In this document: positions 6,939-16,406 of the stretch, piece by piece
Layout of the letters: each line of letters opens with the position of its first letter
Numbering within the stretch: the first letter of the stretch is position 1
Source of the DNA: CAYMWF01 sp964394085 [NCBI: uncultured Gemmatimonadota bacterium]
GTDB lineage: Bacteria > GCA-2686955 > CAYMWF01
Assembly: GCA_964394085.1 (NCBI GenBank)
Contig: CAYMWF010000024.1
Coordinates: 9,714 to 73,713, forward strand
Direction of reading: 5' to 3'
DNA: 64,000 nucleotides
Made by a program: the position numbers and the translations under genes
The notes under the pieces: generated by a model
Told to the model about the DNA's origin: nothing
Seen by the model: only the letters and a program-made list of their open reading frames with translations
Databases searched by the model: none

Positions 6939-9900
6939 ACAGGTTCCTCGAATGGTTTGCGGGAAATCATGTAGCGGCCAACCTGCTGATGGCATTTATC
7001 ATCCTTGCGGGGCTCGTGAGTGTCAGTTCAATCCGGCAGGAAGTGTTTCCTGAAATCTCGCTGGATATCGTTTCGATCGCGGTGCCCTATCCCGGCGCCA
7101 GCCCGGCCGAGGTCGAGGAGGCTGTCTGCATCCGGATCGAAGAAGCCATTTTCGGAGTTGACGGCATAAAGCGGGTGACCAGTTCCGCATCGGAAAACAG
7201 CGGATCCGTCATAGCCGAGCTGGCGTCCGACGCCGACCCGCAGATCGTGCTCGACGAAATCAAACAGGAAGTCGACAGGATCGTCACCTTCCCGAAGGAG
7301 GTCGAAAAACCCGTCGTCCGGCTCGTCGTTTTCAGGGAGAAAGCGTTGAACGTCGTTTTATACGGCGACCTGGATGAAGCTTCATTGAAAGCCCTCGCTG
7401 AAAACGTGCGGGACGAATTGCTGGCCCTGCCCGAGATAACCCAGGCATCCCTCGTAGGGATCCGCCCGTACGAAATATCGATCGAGGTCGGCGAGAGAGA
7501 GCTGCAGCGGTATGGATTGACTTTCGATCACGTGACCCGGGCCATTAAAAGCTCCAGCCTGGATCTGCCGGGCGGATCGATCAAAACCGAATCGGGCGAA
7601 GTGCTGATCCGCACGAAAGGGCAGCGTTATACGGGCCGGGAATTCGCCGGCATCGTCCTGATTACGGCTCCGGACGGCACGAGGGTGACCCTCGGTTCGG
7701 TTGCGGATGTCCGGGACGGCTTTGAAGAAATAGACATGAGCTCCAGGTTCGACGGCAAACCCGCCGTAATGGTCGCGGTTTACCGGGTGAACACGGAAGG
7801 CATCCTCGATGTCACCGCCGCAGTGAAAGACTACGTCGAAATAAAAAAGGATACGCTGCCCGCCGGCATTTCGATGGAGACCTGGTCCGACCGTTCTCTG
7901 ATTTATCAGGATCGTCTGGAGCTCATGGTGAAGAACGGTCTGCTCGGTCTGATACTGGTTTTCGGCTGCCTGTCGCTCCTGCTTCAGCCCAGGGTGGCTT
8001 TCTGGGTGGCGCTCGGCATCCCGATATCGTTTCTCGGCGGATTCTGGATTCTGCCGATGTTCGGCGGATCGCTGAACATGATTTCCATGTTCGGTTTCAT
8101 AGTCGTTCTCGGCCTGGTGGTGGATGACGCGATTGTGATCGGTGAAAATGTGTATACTCACAGGCGGCTCGGAAAAGATCCCTTCAGAGCCGCCGTCGAC
8201 GGCGTCCGCGAGGTATCCGTGCCGGTGATTCTTGCCGTGACCACCACGGTTTTCGCTTTTTTTCCCCTTGCCGTCGTCGAAGGGATCATGGGCAAATTTC
8301 TCGGTATGATACCGATCGTAGTCATCTCGGTGCTGGTGATTTCGCTGGTGGAGGGATTGATGATTCTTCCCGCCCACCTGACGACCGTCAAAAAACTCCA
8401 CAGTCCCGAATCCGGGGGCATGTCCGGCCTTCAGAGCAGATTTTCCCTCTGGTTCGAGCATTTCGTAGATACGGTCTATCGTCCCTTCCTGGAAAAGGCG
8501 CTCTCGAGAAGAGCCCTGGTCATCGCCACCGCCCTTGCGATAATGGCGCTTCTGCTCGGTTATGTTTTCGGAGGTCATATCCGGTTTACATTCATGCCGA
8601 ATATCGATGCCGATGAAATGATATGCACCCTGGAAATGCCCGCGGGCACGACATACGACAAAACCGAGGAGGCTGTCCGGCGGATTACGGACGGTCTTGA
8701 AAAAACCCGTTTGGAGGTGGAAGAAGATTCCGCTCCGGACGCGAAATCCGTCTTCGAGCATATATTTACTTCCATAGGCGCCCAGCCTGCGACCGACGGC
8801 GGGCGCCGCCCAGGGGGGGGAGCCGATGTTTATTTCGCCGGTTCCCATGTCGCGGAGGTTTATGTCCAGCTCCTCAAGGGAGAGGAGAGGGGTATCGCCA
8901 GCACCGAGCTTCTCCGCAGCTGGCGTGAGCACGCAGGCGACATCCCCGGAGCGGTCGCCCTGTCATTCACATCGGACCTGTTCCACGGGAGCAGCCCGTT
9001 CCAGCTTCAGTTGTCCTCGGGAAATCCGGACATGCTTCCATCCGCGGCGGCACAGGTCAAGGCGGAGCTGACCCGGTATCCGGGCATACGGGATATCACC
9101 GACAGTTTCGAGGAGGGTAAACTCGAAATCAGGCTGAACCTCAAGCCGGAAGCCCGTTTGCTCGGAGTGACCCTCGACGATCTCGGACGGCAGGTGAGGA
9201 GCGGATTTTACGGGGCTGAAGTGCTGCGCATCCAGAGGGGAAGAGACGAGGTGCGGGTGATGGTGCGTTATCCGGGGGGGGAGCGTCTCTCGACCGCGGA
9301 TGTCGAAAACATGATGATCAGAACCGGGGATGGATCTGAGGTGCCCTTCGGCCTGGTCGCCACCGTCGAGGAGGGGCGGGGTTATGCGTCGATCAGCCGT
9401 GTCGATCGAATGAGAACGGTTGATGTTCGGGCGGATGTCGATCAGAAGGTGACCAATGCGGGGCAGGTTCAGCGCAGTCTGCAGGCGGATTTTCTGCCCG
9501 GCCTGCTGGAGGAGTTTCCCGGGCTGGTCGTATCGTTCGAGGGTGAAGAGCGGGACAGGATAGAGTCGATGCAGAGCCTGATGAAAGGTTTTCTGGTTGC
9601 ATTGCTCCTGATCTACGCCTTGCTGGCCGTGCTCTTCAGATCGTATTCCCAGCCCCTCATCATAATGACCGCCATACCGTTCGGGCTGCTCGGCGCCGTG
9701 CTGGGCCACATAATCATGGGGATGGATCTGACGCTTCTCAGCATATTCGGAGTCGTCGCCCTCACCGGAGTCGTCGTCAACGATTCCCTGATAATGATCG
9801 ATTTCATCAACCGGCGCCGCCGCGGCGGTGCAGGCATCCGCGACGCCGTGATAGAGAGCGGCACCCGCCGTTTCCGCCCCATCATCCTCACATCCCTGAC

Positions 9901-10081
9901 AACCTTCGCGGGATTGTCGCCGATGCTTCTCGAGAAGAGCCTCCAGGCGAGGTTCCTGATTCCGATGACCGTCAGCCTCGGGTTCGGCGTGATTTTCGCC
10001 ACGGCCATCACGCTTATCCTGGTTCCGGTGAGCTACAGCCTTCTCGAAGATGTCAGGCGGATGTTCAGCAAGAGGGATTAA
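6935..10081 (+). CDS. RND-family efflux permease (AcrB/MdtB-like)
   Basis: 1048 residues, the usual length for AcrB-type pumps. It starts at GTG 6935, overlapping the adaptor stop. Twelve membrane segments in two halves are visible, with large periplasmic loops after the first and seventh. The fourth segment carries GLVVDDAIVIGENV, the Asp pair used for proton relay, and the tenth region has GVVVNDSLIMIDFINRRRR. It belongs to the HAE1-like group rather than the heavy-metal group, judging by the DD motif. It would export drugs, detergents or lipophilic metabolites from periplasm or inner leaflet. Its TAA overlaps tail-to-tail with the barrel gene on the other strand. Confidence 0.92.
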   Translation: MNRFLEWFAGNHVAANLLMAFIILAGLVSVSSIRQEVFPEISLDIVSIAVPYPGASPAEVEEAVCIRIEEAIFGVDGIKRVTSSASENSGSVIAELASDADPQIVLDEIKQEVDRIVTFPKEVEKPVVRLVVFREKALNVVLYGDLDEASLKALAENVRDELLALPEITQASLVGIRPYEISIEVGERELQRYGLTFDHVTRAIKSSSLDLPGGSIKTESGEVLIRTKGQRYTGREFAGIVLITAPDGTRVTLGSVADVRDGFEEIDMSSRFDGKPAVMVAVYRVNTEGILDVTAAVKDYVEIKKDTLPAGISMETWSDRSLIYQDRLELMVKNGLLGLILVFGCLSLLLQPRVAFWVALGIPISFLGGFWILPMFGGSLNMISMFGFIVVLGLVVDDAIVIGENVYTHRRLGKDPFRAAVDGVREVSVPVILAVTTTVFAFFPLAVVEGIMGKFLGMIPIVVISVLVISLVEGLMILPAHLTTVKKLHSPESGGMSGLQSRFSLWFEHFVDTVYRPFLEKALSRRALVIATALAIMALLLGYVFGGHIRFTFMPNIDADEMICTLEMPAGTTYDKTEEAVRRITDGLEKTRLEVEEDSAPDAKSVFEHIFTSIGAQPATDGGRRPGGGADVYFAGSHVAEVYVQLLKGEERGIASTELLRSWREHAGDIPGAVALSFTSDLFHGSSPFQLQLSSGNPDMLPSAAAQVKAELTRYPGIRDITDSFEEGKLEIRLNLKPEARLLGVTLDDLGRQVRSGFYGAEVLRIQRGRDEVRVMVRYPGGERLSTADVENMMIRTGDGSEVPFGLVATVEEGRGYASISRVDRMRTVDVRADVDQKVTNAGQVQRSLQADFLPGLLEEFPGLVVSFEGEERDRIESMQSLMKGFLVALLLIYALLAVLFRSYSQPLIIMTAIPFGLLGAVLGHIIMGMDLTLLSIFGVVALTGVVVNDSLIMIDFINRRRRGGAGIRDAVIESGTRRFRPIILTSLTTFAGLSPMLLEKSLQARFLIPMTVSLGFGVIFATAITLILVPVSYSLLEDVRRMFSKRD

Positions 10082-11022
10082 TATACGAATGAGACGGTAA
10101 ATTTCATTTCATGGTCTTCTATTGCCTGGTTGGCATGTACGTCCCAGTACACAGGTTTTATGTAGCTCAACGAGTAGGTAACCTCTGGAATATCCGGATG
10201 AGAGTAGGATATCGCCGGTGTTATCGAAACCCATTGCCCGCCGGTATTCGCCACCTGCAATCCATCCCTCTTATCCCAGCCGTTGACGGCAAGGCCGTCC
10301 GCACGAATTCCGAAAGACATTTTCCATTTTGTAGCGTACCGGGCCCCGAATGACCACCGGAGCTGGTTAACGAATTCATATCCGGCGTCATTCTCTCCCA
10401 TTTCTCCGGCAAGAACATAACGTATATTTGCGAAGGTGCGGAAGCTTCCCGTACAAAGATTTGTCCCTAACCCGATTACGGGAACGAACAATCCAGCACC
10501 GGTTTGAATGAATGCCGGGACGTATCCGAATTCATTCTCCTCGTCGTCTTTCCCTGTGGGCAGAGAAACACCGATCTCTCCAAAACCCTCCCAGTGCTTA
10601 CAGCTGAAAATGAACTTGCCCATAACAGAGATATCGCCAAGACCGTTTACCCTCCACCGATACCTGTCGCCGGTGTCCGGGACAGTGAATTCGCGGTAAT
10701 TATCCGCCCATGGAACACTCATCGCGATATCTATAAATTCAGTCAATCCATACTCAATCCCTAAAACATGAGTTGAATACGAGTTGATGACTTCATAGGG
10801 ATTTGGCGCCGTTTCCGTTCCTTCAACCCTCTTATCGGCTTCCTTATAACCGTAACTCACGTTGAGAACGATGGTTCCCTCAGGAATTTTACTGCGTTCC
10901 GCACCCTGCAGAACCGCGCAGGAACCCGTTCACCCGACGCCCGCATAAACATGCCCTGAAAAAAGCAGTACGTTCAGACCGATTATCAACTTCATAACCA
11001 TCATAATTCTTTTGCTGATCAA
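10078..11022 (-). CDS. outer-membrane beta-barrel protein with in-frame TGA after its signal peptide
   Basis: Reading through one TGA gives 314 residues. A TTG start at 11022 has AGAGG eight bases upstream, and the first 27 residues form a signal peptide ending HVYA. Codon 31 (10930-10932) is TGA, followed in the same frame by TGSCAVLQ and then a long amphipathic beta-strand protein ending in SFVY, typical of barrels (terminal aromatic). The strands resemble the Phenol_MetA_deg/transporter-like family, whose mature N-terminus in my recollection carries paired Cys just here. So the TGA falls where a Cys is expected. Options are selenocysteine, a recent Cys-to-stop mutation, or a sequencing error. 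Starting at the downstream GTG (10860) would lose the export signal. Product function unknown. Confidence 0.6.
10896..10925 (-). promoter_or_regulatory. hairpin just after the in-frame TGA (SECIS-like candidate)
   Basis: Five to thirty-four bases after the TGA, GTTCC-T-GC pairs with GC-GGAAC (one bulged T) around a loop beginning GCGGTT. Bacterial SECIS elements sit within about 40 bases after the UGA and have a G early in the apical loop, so position and shape are compatible. Short hairpins are common in GC-rich DNA, and this is not proof. Confidence 0.3.
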
Positions 11023-11104
11023 AGGTATTTCCTCTCATTCTTCCGGTAAATTTCCTCTTTGCCGCCCTGTGGAAAAGGGCTGAGTTTCTATTGTCATCAG
11101 ATAA

Positions 11105-11132
11105 ATCGATAAATCAAACTGGAAATATCGAT
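11105..11132. promoter_or_regulatory. inverted repeat between divergent genes
   Basis: ATCGATA (11105-11111) and TATCGAT (11126-11132) form a perfect inverted repeat with a 14-base spacer in an AT-rich patch between the barrel gene (minus) and the small secreted peptide gene (plus). It has the size of a dimeric regulator site. No regulator gene is adjacent. Confidence 0.35.
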
Positions 11133-11291
11133 AGATTAAGTCGTTTATTGTGGGATATCCGATGTGCCGCGGGATAAAATCACGAGTTTTTCGGGCTCTT
11201 CCTTTCTCCTGCGGCTTTCTGCTTACTATGTTTATTGAGAGGTCGGAATCGAGAACCTCGCGGAAAGGCCCTAAGACTCAGGAGGAAAACG

Positions 11292-11543
11292 ATGAAACGG
11301 AAAACGTCCACGGCAATATCCTTCGCCGCCACGCTGTTCATCATTTTTACCATCGTTATCGCCTTCGGGACGAAATCGGCGGGGATGCAGCAGGTGCAGG
11401 ATCGGAATCCCGCCGACCTCAAAGCGAAAACAATGCTTGATGATTCGGCCAGGGAGGTCGTCTGGGGAAATCCGGCAGGTGCGGACAGGTGCGGTTGCCG
11501 GGCGGGTTACCATCTCTGGCTCACCCCCTGCCCGGTTCACTAG
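11292..11543 (+). CDS. small secreted or membrane-anchored peptide with Cys-rich tail
   Basis: 83 residues behind a consensus AGGAGG Shine-Dalgarno six bases before ATG 11292. Residues 2-30 are a signal peptide or anchor (basic start, long hydrophobic core, GTKSAG). The mature part is polar and ends in RCGCRAGYHLWLTPCPVH, with three Cys in the last 17 residues. I do not recognise a family. The excellent ribosome site and export signal argue that it is real despite its size. It is divergent from the barrel gene and shares the inverted repeat at 11105. A hairpin follows its stop. Confidence 0.5.
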   Translation: MKRKTSTAISFAATLFIIFTIVIAFGTKSAGMQQVQDRNPADLKAKTMLDDSAREVVWGNPAGADRCGCRAGYHLWLTPCPVH

Positions 11544-11572
11544 CACGCGGCGGAAAGCCCATCCGGCGTTGC

Positions 11573-11619
11573 GTGGGGAGCTTCGATACCAGTAATCGAA
11601 AAAACGGCACGCTCCCCAC
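11573..11619 (+). terminator. nested hairpin after the small peptide gene
   Basis: GTGGGGAGC (11573-11581) pairs with GCTCCCCAC (11611-11619), and inside it TTCGAT (11582-11587) pairs with ATCGAA (11595-11600). No T-run follows on either strand. It lies between two converging genes and may end or stabilise their transcripts. Confidence 0.35.
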
Positions 11620-11680
11620 CCGCCGGAATTTCATTTACCCCGGCGTATCCAGGAAGGAACATCCCCGGTCAAGGGCGTCC

Positions 11681-14083
11681 TTACGGGTTTCCGCCGCCGA
11701 CGAGCCCCTTTTCAACCAGGAATGAAGCGATTTCCTTCGCGATAATATCGTATCCGTCATCGTTCATGTGAACGCCGTCAATCATGAAGTCGAGTTTTCG
11801 TTCTGTCGGGAAGGCTTCTTCGAGGGATAAGAAGTAAACTCCTTCTCCGTTGTAATCCTGTGCGGTTTTCTTGAACTCGTTGAAATAAGGTCGGCGGTTG
11901 AGGCAGATTTCAGGCACGAGCACAACATCAACACCTGCCTGGATACAAAGTTCTGCCAACTTTGCCGGTCCGGAGTATTTTGTTTCGACCCGCTTCGCCG
12001 GGAAGGGTGTTTCGGTATTCTTTCCAATCCTTCTGCTGAACTCGTATTGAACATAACCGGCGAATCTATGTGCCGATGCAACTACGATATTCCAGGTGCG
12101 CAAGTTCGCCATGGCCAGGTAAAGCTTGACCGTGATCCCGTTCCGGATACCCGGTCTGAGTTGGAGCGCCGCCCAGAGCTCGTTGTCGCTGCCAAGGTAA
12201 GATTCGTTTTCCAGGAGCGTGTCGAGCTTTCGGTAGAAAGTTTCAAGGTTCGGGTCGTCGCCGTTATTACCGAAATAGACGATTAACACGTCGGGTTGAA
12301 GCAGTATGAGATGCCTTTCGAAATAGCGGAACAATGTGTAAAAACGTGCTCCGCCCAGGCCTCCGTTGATTACATCGGTTTCGATGTCGTGCAGTTCGTT
12401 CAGGAGCGTTTCGAGCCTGGCGGGAAAGGAGGTCTTTTCAGGATCTGTCGCTCCGGCTCCCTCGGTGCTGGAGCTTCCGAGGCAGATTATCTTTCTGTAG
12501 CCGGGCGGCTTCCGGATTGTCCGGTTACGCGGATCGAGCTCCTCCCTGATTGCCTTCAAACCGCCTTTCACGAATTCAGCCTCGGCAATCGGGTCCAGAG
12601 TGTCCAGTACAAGTGATTCAAGACCGTACTCCCGGTCCAGAAAAGGGTTCGTCCTTATACCTGATTCAACGGCTGCAACAAAACAGACCAGGGCGATTGC
12701 ACCAACCGGGATGCGCAGAAACTTTTTAAACCGTGTTGAACGTATCAAGTGCAGAAAAACCAGAGTCGTAAGCGCCAGCGAGACGGCAGCCGGAAACCAG
12801 CCCCGCCCCGCCGGCGTACCGGTAAGAATACCGCCGGCTGTCAGAGCGGCGGCGGTGACAGGAAGTAATCTGCCGAAGCGATGACCGGCCGCTCCGGCTA
12901 AAAGGAACGATGCCGGAAGAGGAGCGAGGGTGAGAGCCGTGAGGCTATAAGATAGAGATACCTTGGACAGGTTTGTCCAGATAAGGACGGTGGCCACAAC
13001 CCCGAGAAGATAATAGAGACCTGCATATATCAACCCACCCTGTTCGTAAGCCGGCTTGTCGCCTCTTGCATCAACTGTCAAAATCCCCATGATTCTAATC
13101 GATGTTATCGACGTAAACGCCAGCAACGCTGTTATGCGGGGCAGAACAAATATGCCCGCCAGGCAGAGAAGAACCGCACACTGGACAGGCAGAACAACCA
13201 GAAACACTTCATTCAGCGAGGCGACTTTCGGAGCAGTGAACCTGAAAAAGAGGAGGGTGACGGCGTCCACCAGGAAAGCCGCCGCAAAGAATACGGCCAG
13301 GGCGAGCACGGCGAAACTCCGGGAGCAGGGAGCCGGAGCATGGAGAAGACGCATATTCAACAACGAAGCTTCACCCCCGAATCCGCCGCCCGACACAATC
13401 GTATCACCCTCTCCGGTTCCGCCGGCGCGTATTTCAGCAAGGTGCACATGTCCGCTGTGACGCAGAATTCCATCGGTCGAGCCGTGGTCGATCGTGATAC
13501 TCCATACGGGGCGCCACTCCTCTTCCGCAGGTATACTGCAAACGAATCGTCGTTCATTAACAAGCGCTTCGACCTTGTCGCCGGTGCATGTGAGCTCGAT
13601 CCGGAGATTCTTACCGGTGCCGGGCGATTCGAAGCCGCCTATTCTGGTGTCGGCACCTCCGGGCGATTCCACGAAGAGACCGTTCATGGAATTGTCGGTC
13701 CTGTTGAAACCGAATCGTAATTTCGCTTTTTCGGACTTTGCGAAATAGATATCGAAACCATTGTTATCATGGATTCCAAGGCTGGTTCGAACAGTGAATG
13801 GCGGCGGTGCTGCCGGGGGGGATTTCAGGGAAAAATAATCACCGGGCAAGAGGATCAGGGCGCCGTCGGATTCACGAAAACTGGCGTCCTGGATTCTGGA
13901 GAAATCCTCGTTGCCCGGAACGACCACCTGGTAGAATGTATTCGAATGGCCGACTATGTGCAGCACCCTGAAGAAGGAGATCATCAGTACAGCGTTTACG
14001 ATAAACAGTACCAGGTGGAGAAGTCGAAGGTCGGCGAATTCCAGCCTTGATCCGCTTAACTTCCTGGAAAGGGAGAGAAACAA
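11681..14083 (-). CDS. multi-pass membrane protein with ConA-like and SGNH hydrolase domains
   Basis: 800 residues. A first membrane helix (about 24-42) is followed by an extracytoplasmic beta-rich domain (about 60-240) that resembles concanavalin/laminin-G folds. About eight membrane helices follow, and then a C-terminal SGNH/GDSL-type hydrolase (about 525-800). The hydrolase blocks are GSSSTEGAG (block I, nucleophile Ser near 535), GLGGARF (block II), FGNNGDD (block III, Asn) and DGVHMNDDGY (block V, Asp and His). SGNH domains on membrane carriers often de-esterify or acetylate surface sugars. The start is a TTG with a weak ribosome site, so the N-terminus is uncertain. The order of domains is unusual. 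Confidence 0.65.
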   Translation of the reverse strand: MFLSLSRKLSGSRLEFADLRLLHLVLFIVNAVLMISFFRVLHIVGHSNTFYQVVVPGNEDFSRIQDASFRESDGALILLPGDYFSLKSPPAAPPPFTVRTSLGIHDNNGFDIYFAKSEKAKLRFGFNRTDNSMNGLFVESPGGADTRIGGFESPGTGKNLRIELTCTGDKVEALVNERRFVCSIPAEEEWRPVWSITIDHGSTDGILRHSGHVHLAEIRAGGTGEGDTIVSGGGFGGEASLLNMRLLHAPAPCSRSFAVLALAVFFAAAFLVDAVTLLFFRFTAPKVASLNEVFLVVLPVQCAVLLCLAGIFVLPRITALLAFTSITSIRIMGILTVDARGDKPAYEQGGLIYAGLYYLLGVVATVLIWTNLSKVSLSYSLTALTLAPLPASFLLAGAAGHRFGRLLPVTAAALTAGGILTGTPAGRGWFPAAVSLALTTLVFLHLIRSTRFKKFLRIPVGAIALVCFVAAVESGIRTNPFLDREYGLESLVLDTLDPIAEAEFVKGGLKAIREELDPRNRTIRKPPGYRKIICLGSSSTEGAGATDPEKTSFPARLETLLNELHDIETDVINGGLGGARFYTLFRYFERHLILLQPDVLIVYFGNNGDDPNLETFYRKLDTLLENESYLGSDNELWAALQLRPGIRNGITVKLYLAMANLRTWNIVVASAHRFAGYVQYEFSRRIGKNTETPFPAKRVETKYSGPAKLAELCIQAGVDVVLVPEICLNRRPYFNEFKKTAQDYNGEGVYFLSLEEAFPTERKLDFMIDGVHMNDDGYDIIAKEIASFLVEKGLVGGGNP

Positions 14084-14217
14084 CCGGCGCCTCGCCTTAT
14101 TCTGTTGACAGTAGAAGCAGGGGCGGCTTCACCCGTTACTGCTTGAATCCTGGAAAACCGTCGCTGCACATATCCCGGGGGGTGTATTATGACAGTCAGG
14201 ACTTCGGTGTTACGAAC

Positions 14218-15066
14218 TCAATGGAGTAGAAGTTTGCTCCCGTTTTCGTCTTCATCTTCATCTTCCATCACTTCCGCTCTCATCAAATCGGTGGCCATAC
14301 TGACTGCCCTCAATGCGGTATCGACGATCTCTTCGTCGTCGGAATCGATATATCCCTCGAGAAGGTCTGTAGCCTCAAAGGGGCGGATACAGGCCGCCGC
14401 CTCGAGAGCCGCCAGGAGCACGCGTTTGCCGGTCTCTTCCGAGATCAGGAGGTTCATGACATGGGACCAGGCCTCGTCAATCTCCCAGGTTCCCGCAGCG
14501 TAAACGGCTTCGGCATGAATTGCCTCGTCTTCGTTATTCAGTTCTTCCAGAATATAATCGTCGAAACCGGCGATCCAGCGCATCGAAAATACCGCGGTAA
14601 GTTTCCAGAGCTCGTCTCCGCTTGTATACGCTTCCTGAACCGCTTCGATATGCCAGTCTTCGGGGGCGCGAATAGATGCTTCAAGGGTCATTCGCCTGAC
14701 ATTTTTGGGGATATCCGTATCGAGACAGATCTGTCGGAGCGATTCTTTAATATGACGGAACTTCTTTTCGGTAACAGGAACATCATCCGGTTCTTCGAAC
14801 TCTTCAATATCGGCCAGCTCCAGGACCGGTCCGAGCGAAATCGCCGCGATCCCGCGCAGATCCTCCGGTTCTTCGGCATTTAACAGAATTGACAGAAGGA
14901 CGTCGGCCAGATCATCGTTGATAACGGTTAAATCACCGGCCATCTCCGCAGCGAGAAGACGATCAGGTGTATCCATCCGGTTATCCGACATGATTCTCAT
15001 AAGGAATATACCGGTATTGTCCGGCCATTCCCAGGGCGGGGTTTTCTGCAGTAATTTTAGATCCAT
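14218..15066 (-). CDS. HEAT-repeat-like protein
   Basis: 282 acidic residues made of short paired helices of the HEAT/PBS-lyase type. Repeated patterns such as EDLRGIAAISLGPVLE and DELWKLTAVFSMRWIAG are visible, and an Asp/Glu tract lies near the C-terminus (EDEDEDENG). No signal peptide, so a cytoplasmic scaffold. It begins 59 bases after the Bax1-like nuclease gene ends, in the same direction, and may be co-transcribed with the helicase and nuclease. A role in that complex is a guess from position. Confidence 0.6.
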   Translation of the reverse strand: MDLKLLQKTPPWEWPDNTGIFLMRIMSDNRMDTPDRLLAAEMAGDLTVINDDLADVLLSILLNAEEPEDLRGIAAISLGPVLELADIEEFEEPDDVPVTEKKFRHIKESLRQICLDTDIPKNVRRMTLEASIRAPEDWHIEAVQEAYTSGDELWKLTAVFSMRWIAGFDDYILEELNNEDEAIHAEAVYAAGTWEIDEAWSHVMNLLISEETGKRVLLAALEAAACIRPFEATDLLEGYIDSDDEEIVDTALRAVSMATDLMRAEVMEDEDEDENGSKLLLH

Positions 15067-15125
15067 CGGTTTTCCTTTTCGGTACTCATAAAAACAGAGT
15101 GATCGGTAACTGGTGTCTGCTGATT

Positions 15126-16406
15126 CTACCTGCCGGGTCTTCGTGTTCCAGTCTTTTTCAGTTCAGCGGTCTCAACCGTCCTCTGCCGTTTGAGGATTTC
15201 CCTCAGCCGTTTGATGATACTGGTCGCACTCATCACTCGTTGATATACGTAAAGCCGGCCGGGCAGATCTTTATCGAGAACTTCTTCGCTCACGCGGAGG
15301 CGTCTACTGACCGCGAAGATTATCTGAAAAGGCAGGCCTGCTTCGACCAGCTCCACCCGCCGCCAGACGGCTTCCCGGCTCCAGTAGCCCAAAACTTCGA
15401 GGAAAATCCTGATACCGGATTCTTCATGGGTGAAGACGAGATCCGGCACGCACAATCCGACGCCCGGCAGATCCAGCAAGTCATTTGCAACACGGGCTTT
15501 CCAGGGCGATTCGATACCCTTGAAACGTTCCAGAAGCTGCTCCACCTCGTCCGGAAGGCGAACCTTGCAATCCTGGAGAACACTCTCCGGTTTCCCTTCC
15601 AGATGGAATACGAAAGGTTTCCGTTCCCGGCCCCACTTGATGTCGGCATCGAGTTCCCACCGCCCTCCGCTCTCTTCCAGCGCCGGAAGCATCAGTGCAA
15701 GCTGCAGACCGTACCTGGTCACCGCCTTGAAAAGGCTGAAAGGGCCGTCGATCTCAATTCTGTAACGATCTTCCTGTTTGTCATAGTCGATAGTGTGCAA
15801 GAGCCTTCGGAATTTGAGCTTCTGGAAGAACATCCTGTACCCGGCCGGATCGGCGCACCGGATCTTGACGACAACCTTGACGGCACGTAAAAGAACAGCC
15901 TGTTTCTGGGATCTTACGTATAGATCGACCAGCGCAGGTGCGCTTATCGTGTCGAATTTCGTGCATTTATGGTTCTCTTTAAGATCCGCGTAAAGAAGAC
16001 CGTCGACCTCGCCGGGCGGAATCCCCCGGACCGCAGCCACCTCCTCGATTACCGCCGCGGCATCGAAGATTGCGGAATCCTCGAGCGTCTTCCGGGCCTC
16101 GGTTGCGGCGGTGAAAAGCGCTTTTCTCAAAGCCCGCGGTTCCACATCGGTTCGTGCTTCGAAGGTGCACCTGTCCTCCACGAGTTTCCGCACCCCTTTA
16201 ATCATCTTGAAGTCGGAGGTCGCCCGCCGGAGAGGCTCGCTCAACGCCGACCTGAATTCTCCCTGCGTTCGTCCGACATTTTCCCCGGCCAGGGTTATAT
16301 ATTCTTCGGCGTATCGGAGAAGGAGCTTCTTTTTGGCGGGATTCAGCCGAGGCACGTGGAGACGCCCGTTCCGCCTGATCACCCTTACGAGATCAACGGT
16401 AAGCAA
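15126..16406 (-). CDS. Bax1-like nuclease (DUF790), XPB partner
   Basis: 426 residues of the DUF790 family, named Bax1 in archaea for binding XPB. The C-terminal third has PD-(D/E)XK-type nuclease elements: PDLVF, then FLEVLGYWSREAVWRR, with the Asp and Glu expected to hold metal. The N-terminal half is helical and basic. Its first 14 bases overlap the end of the helicase gene, as in archaeal xpb-bax1 pairs, where the nuclease cuts DNA bubbles opened by XPB. Here it probably acts in repair of bulky damage beside or in place of UvrABC. Bacterial copies are known but scattered. Confidence 0.8.
   Translation of the reverse strand: MLTVDLVRVIRRNGRLHVPRLNPAKKKLLLRYAEEYITLAGENVGRTQGEFRSALSEPLRRATSDFKMIKGVRKLVEDRCTFEARTDVEPRALRKALFTAATEARKTLEDSAIFDAAAVIEEVAAVRGIPPGEVDGLLYADLKENHKCTKFDTISAPALVDLYVRSQKQAVLLRAVKVVVKIRCADPAGYRMFFQKLKFRRLLHTIDYDKQEDRYRIEIDGPFSLFKAVTRYGLQLALMLPALEESGGRWELDADIKWGRERKPFVFHLEGKPESVLQDCKVRLPDEVEQLLERFKGIESPWKARVANDLLDLPGVGLCVPDLVFTHEESGIRIFLEVLGYWSREAVWRRVELVEAGLPFQIIFAVSRRLRVSEEVLDKDLPGRLYVYQRVMSATSIIKRLREILKRQRTVETAELKKTGTRRPGR

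Noticed and set aside
7382-8932. 516-residue minus-strand open frame inside the RND permease
   Set aside because: Fully antisense to a conserved gene; composition (His, Arg, Glu, Gln-rich) and lack of motifs mark it as a shadow.
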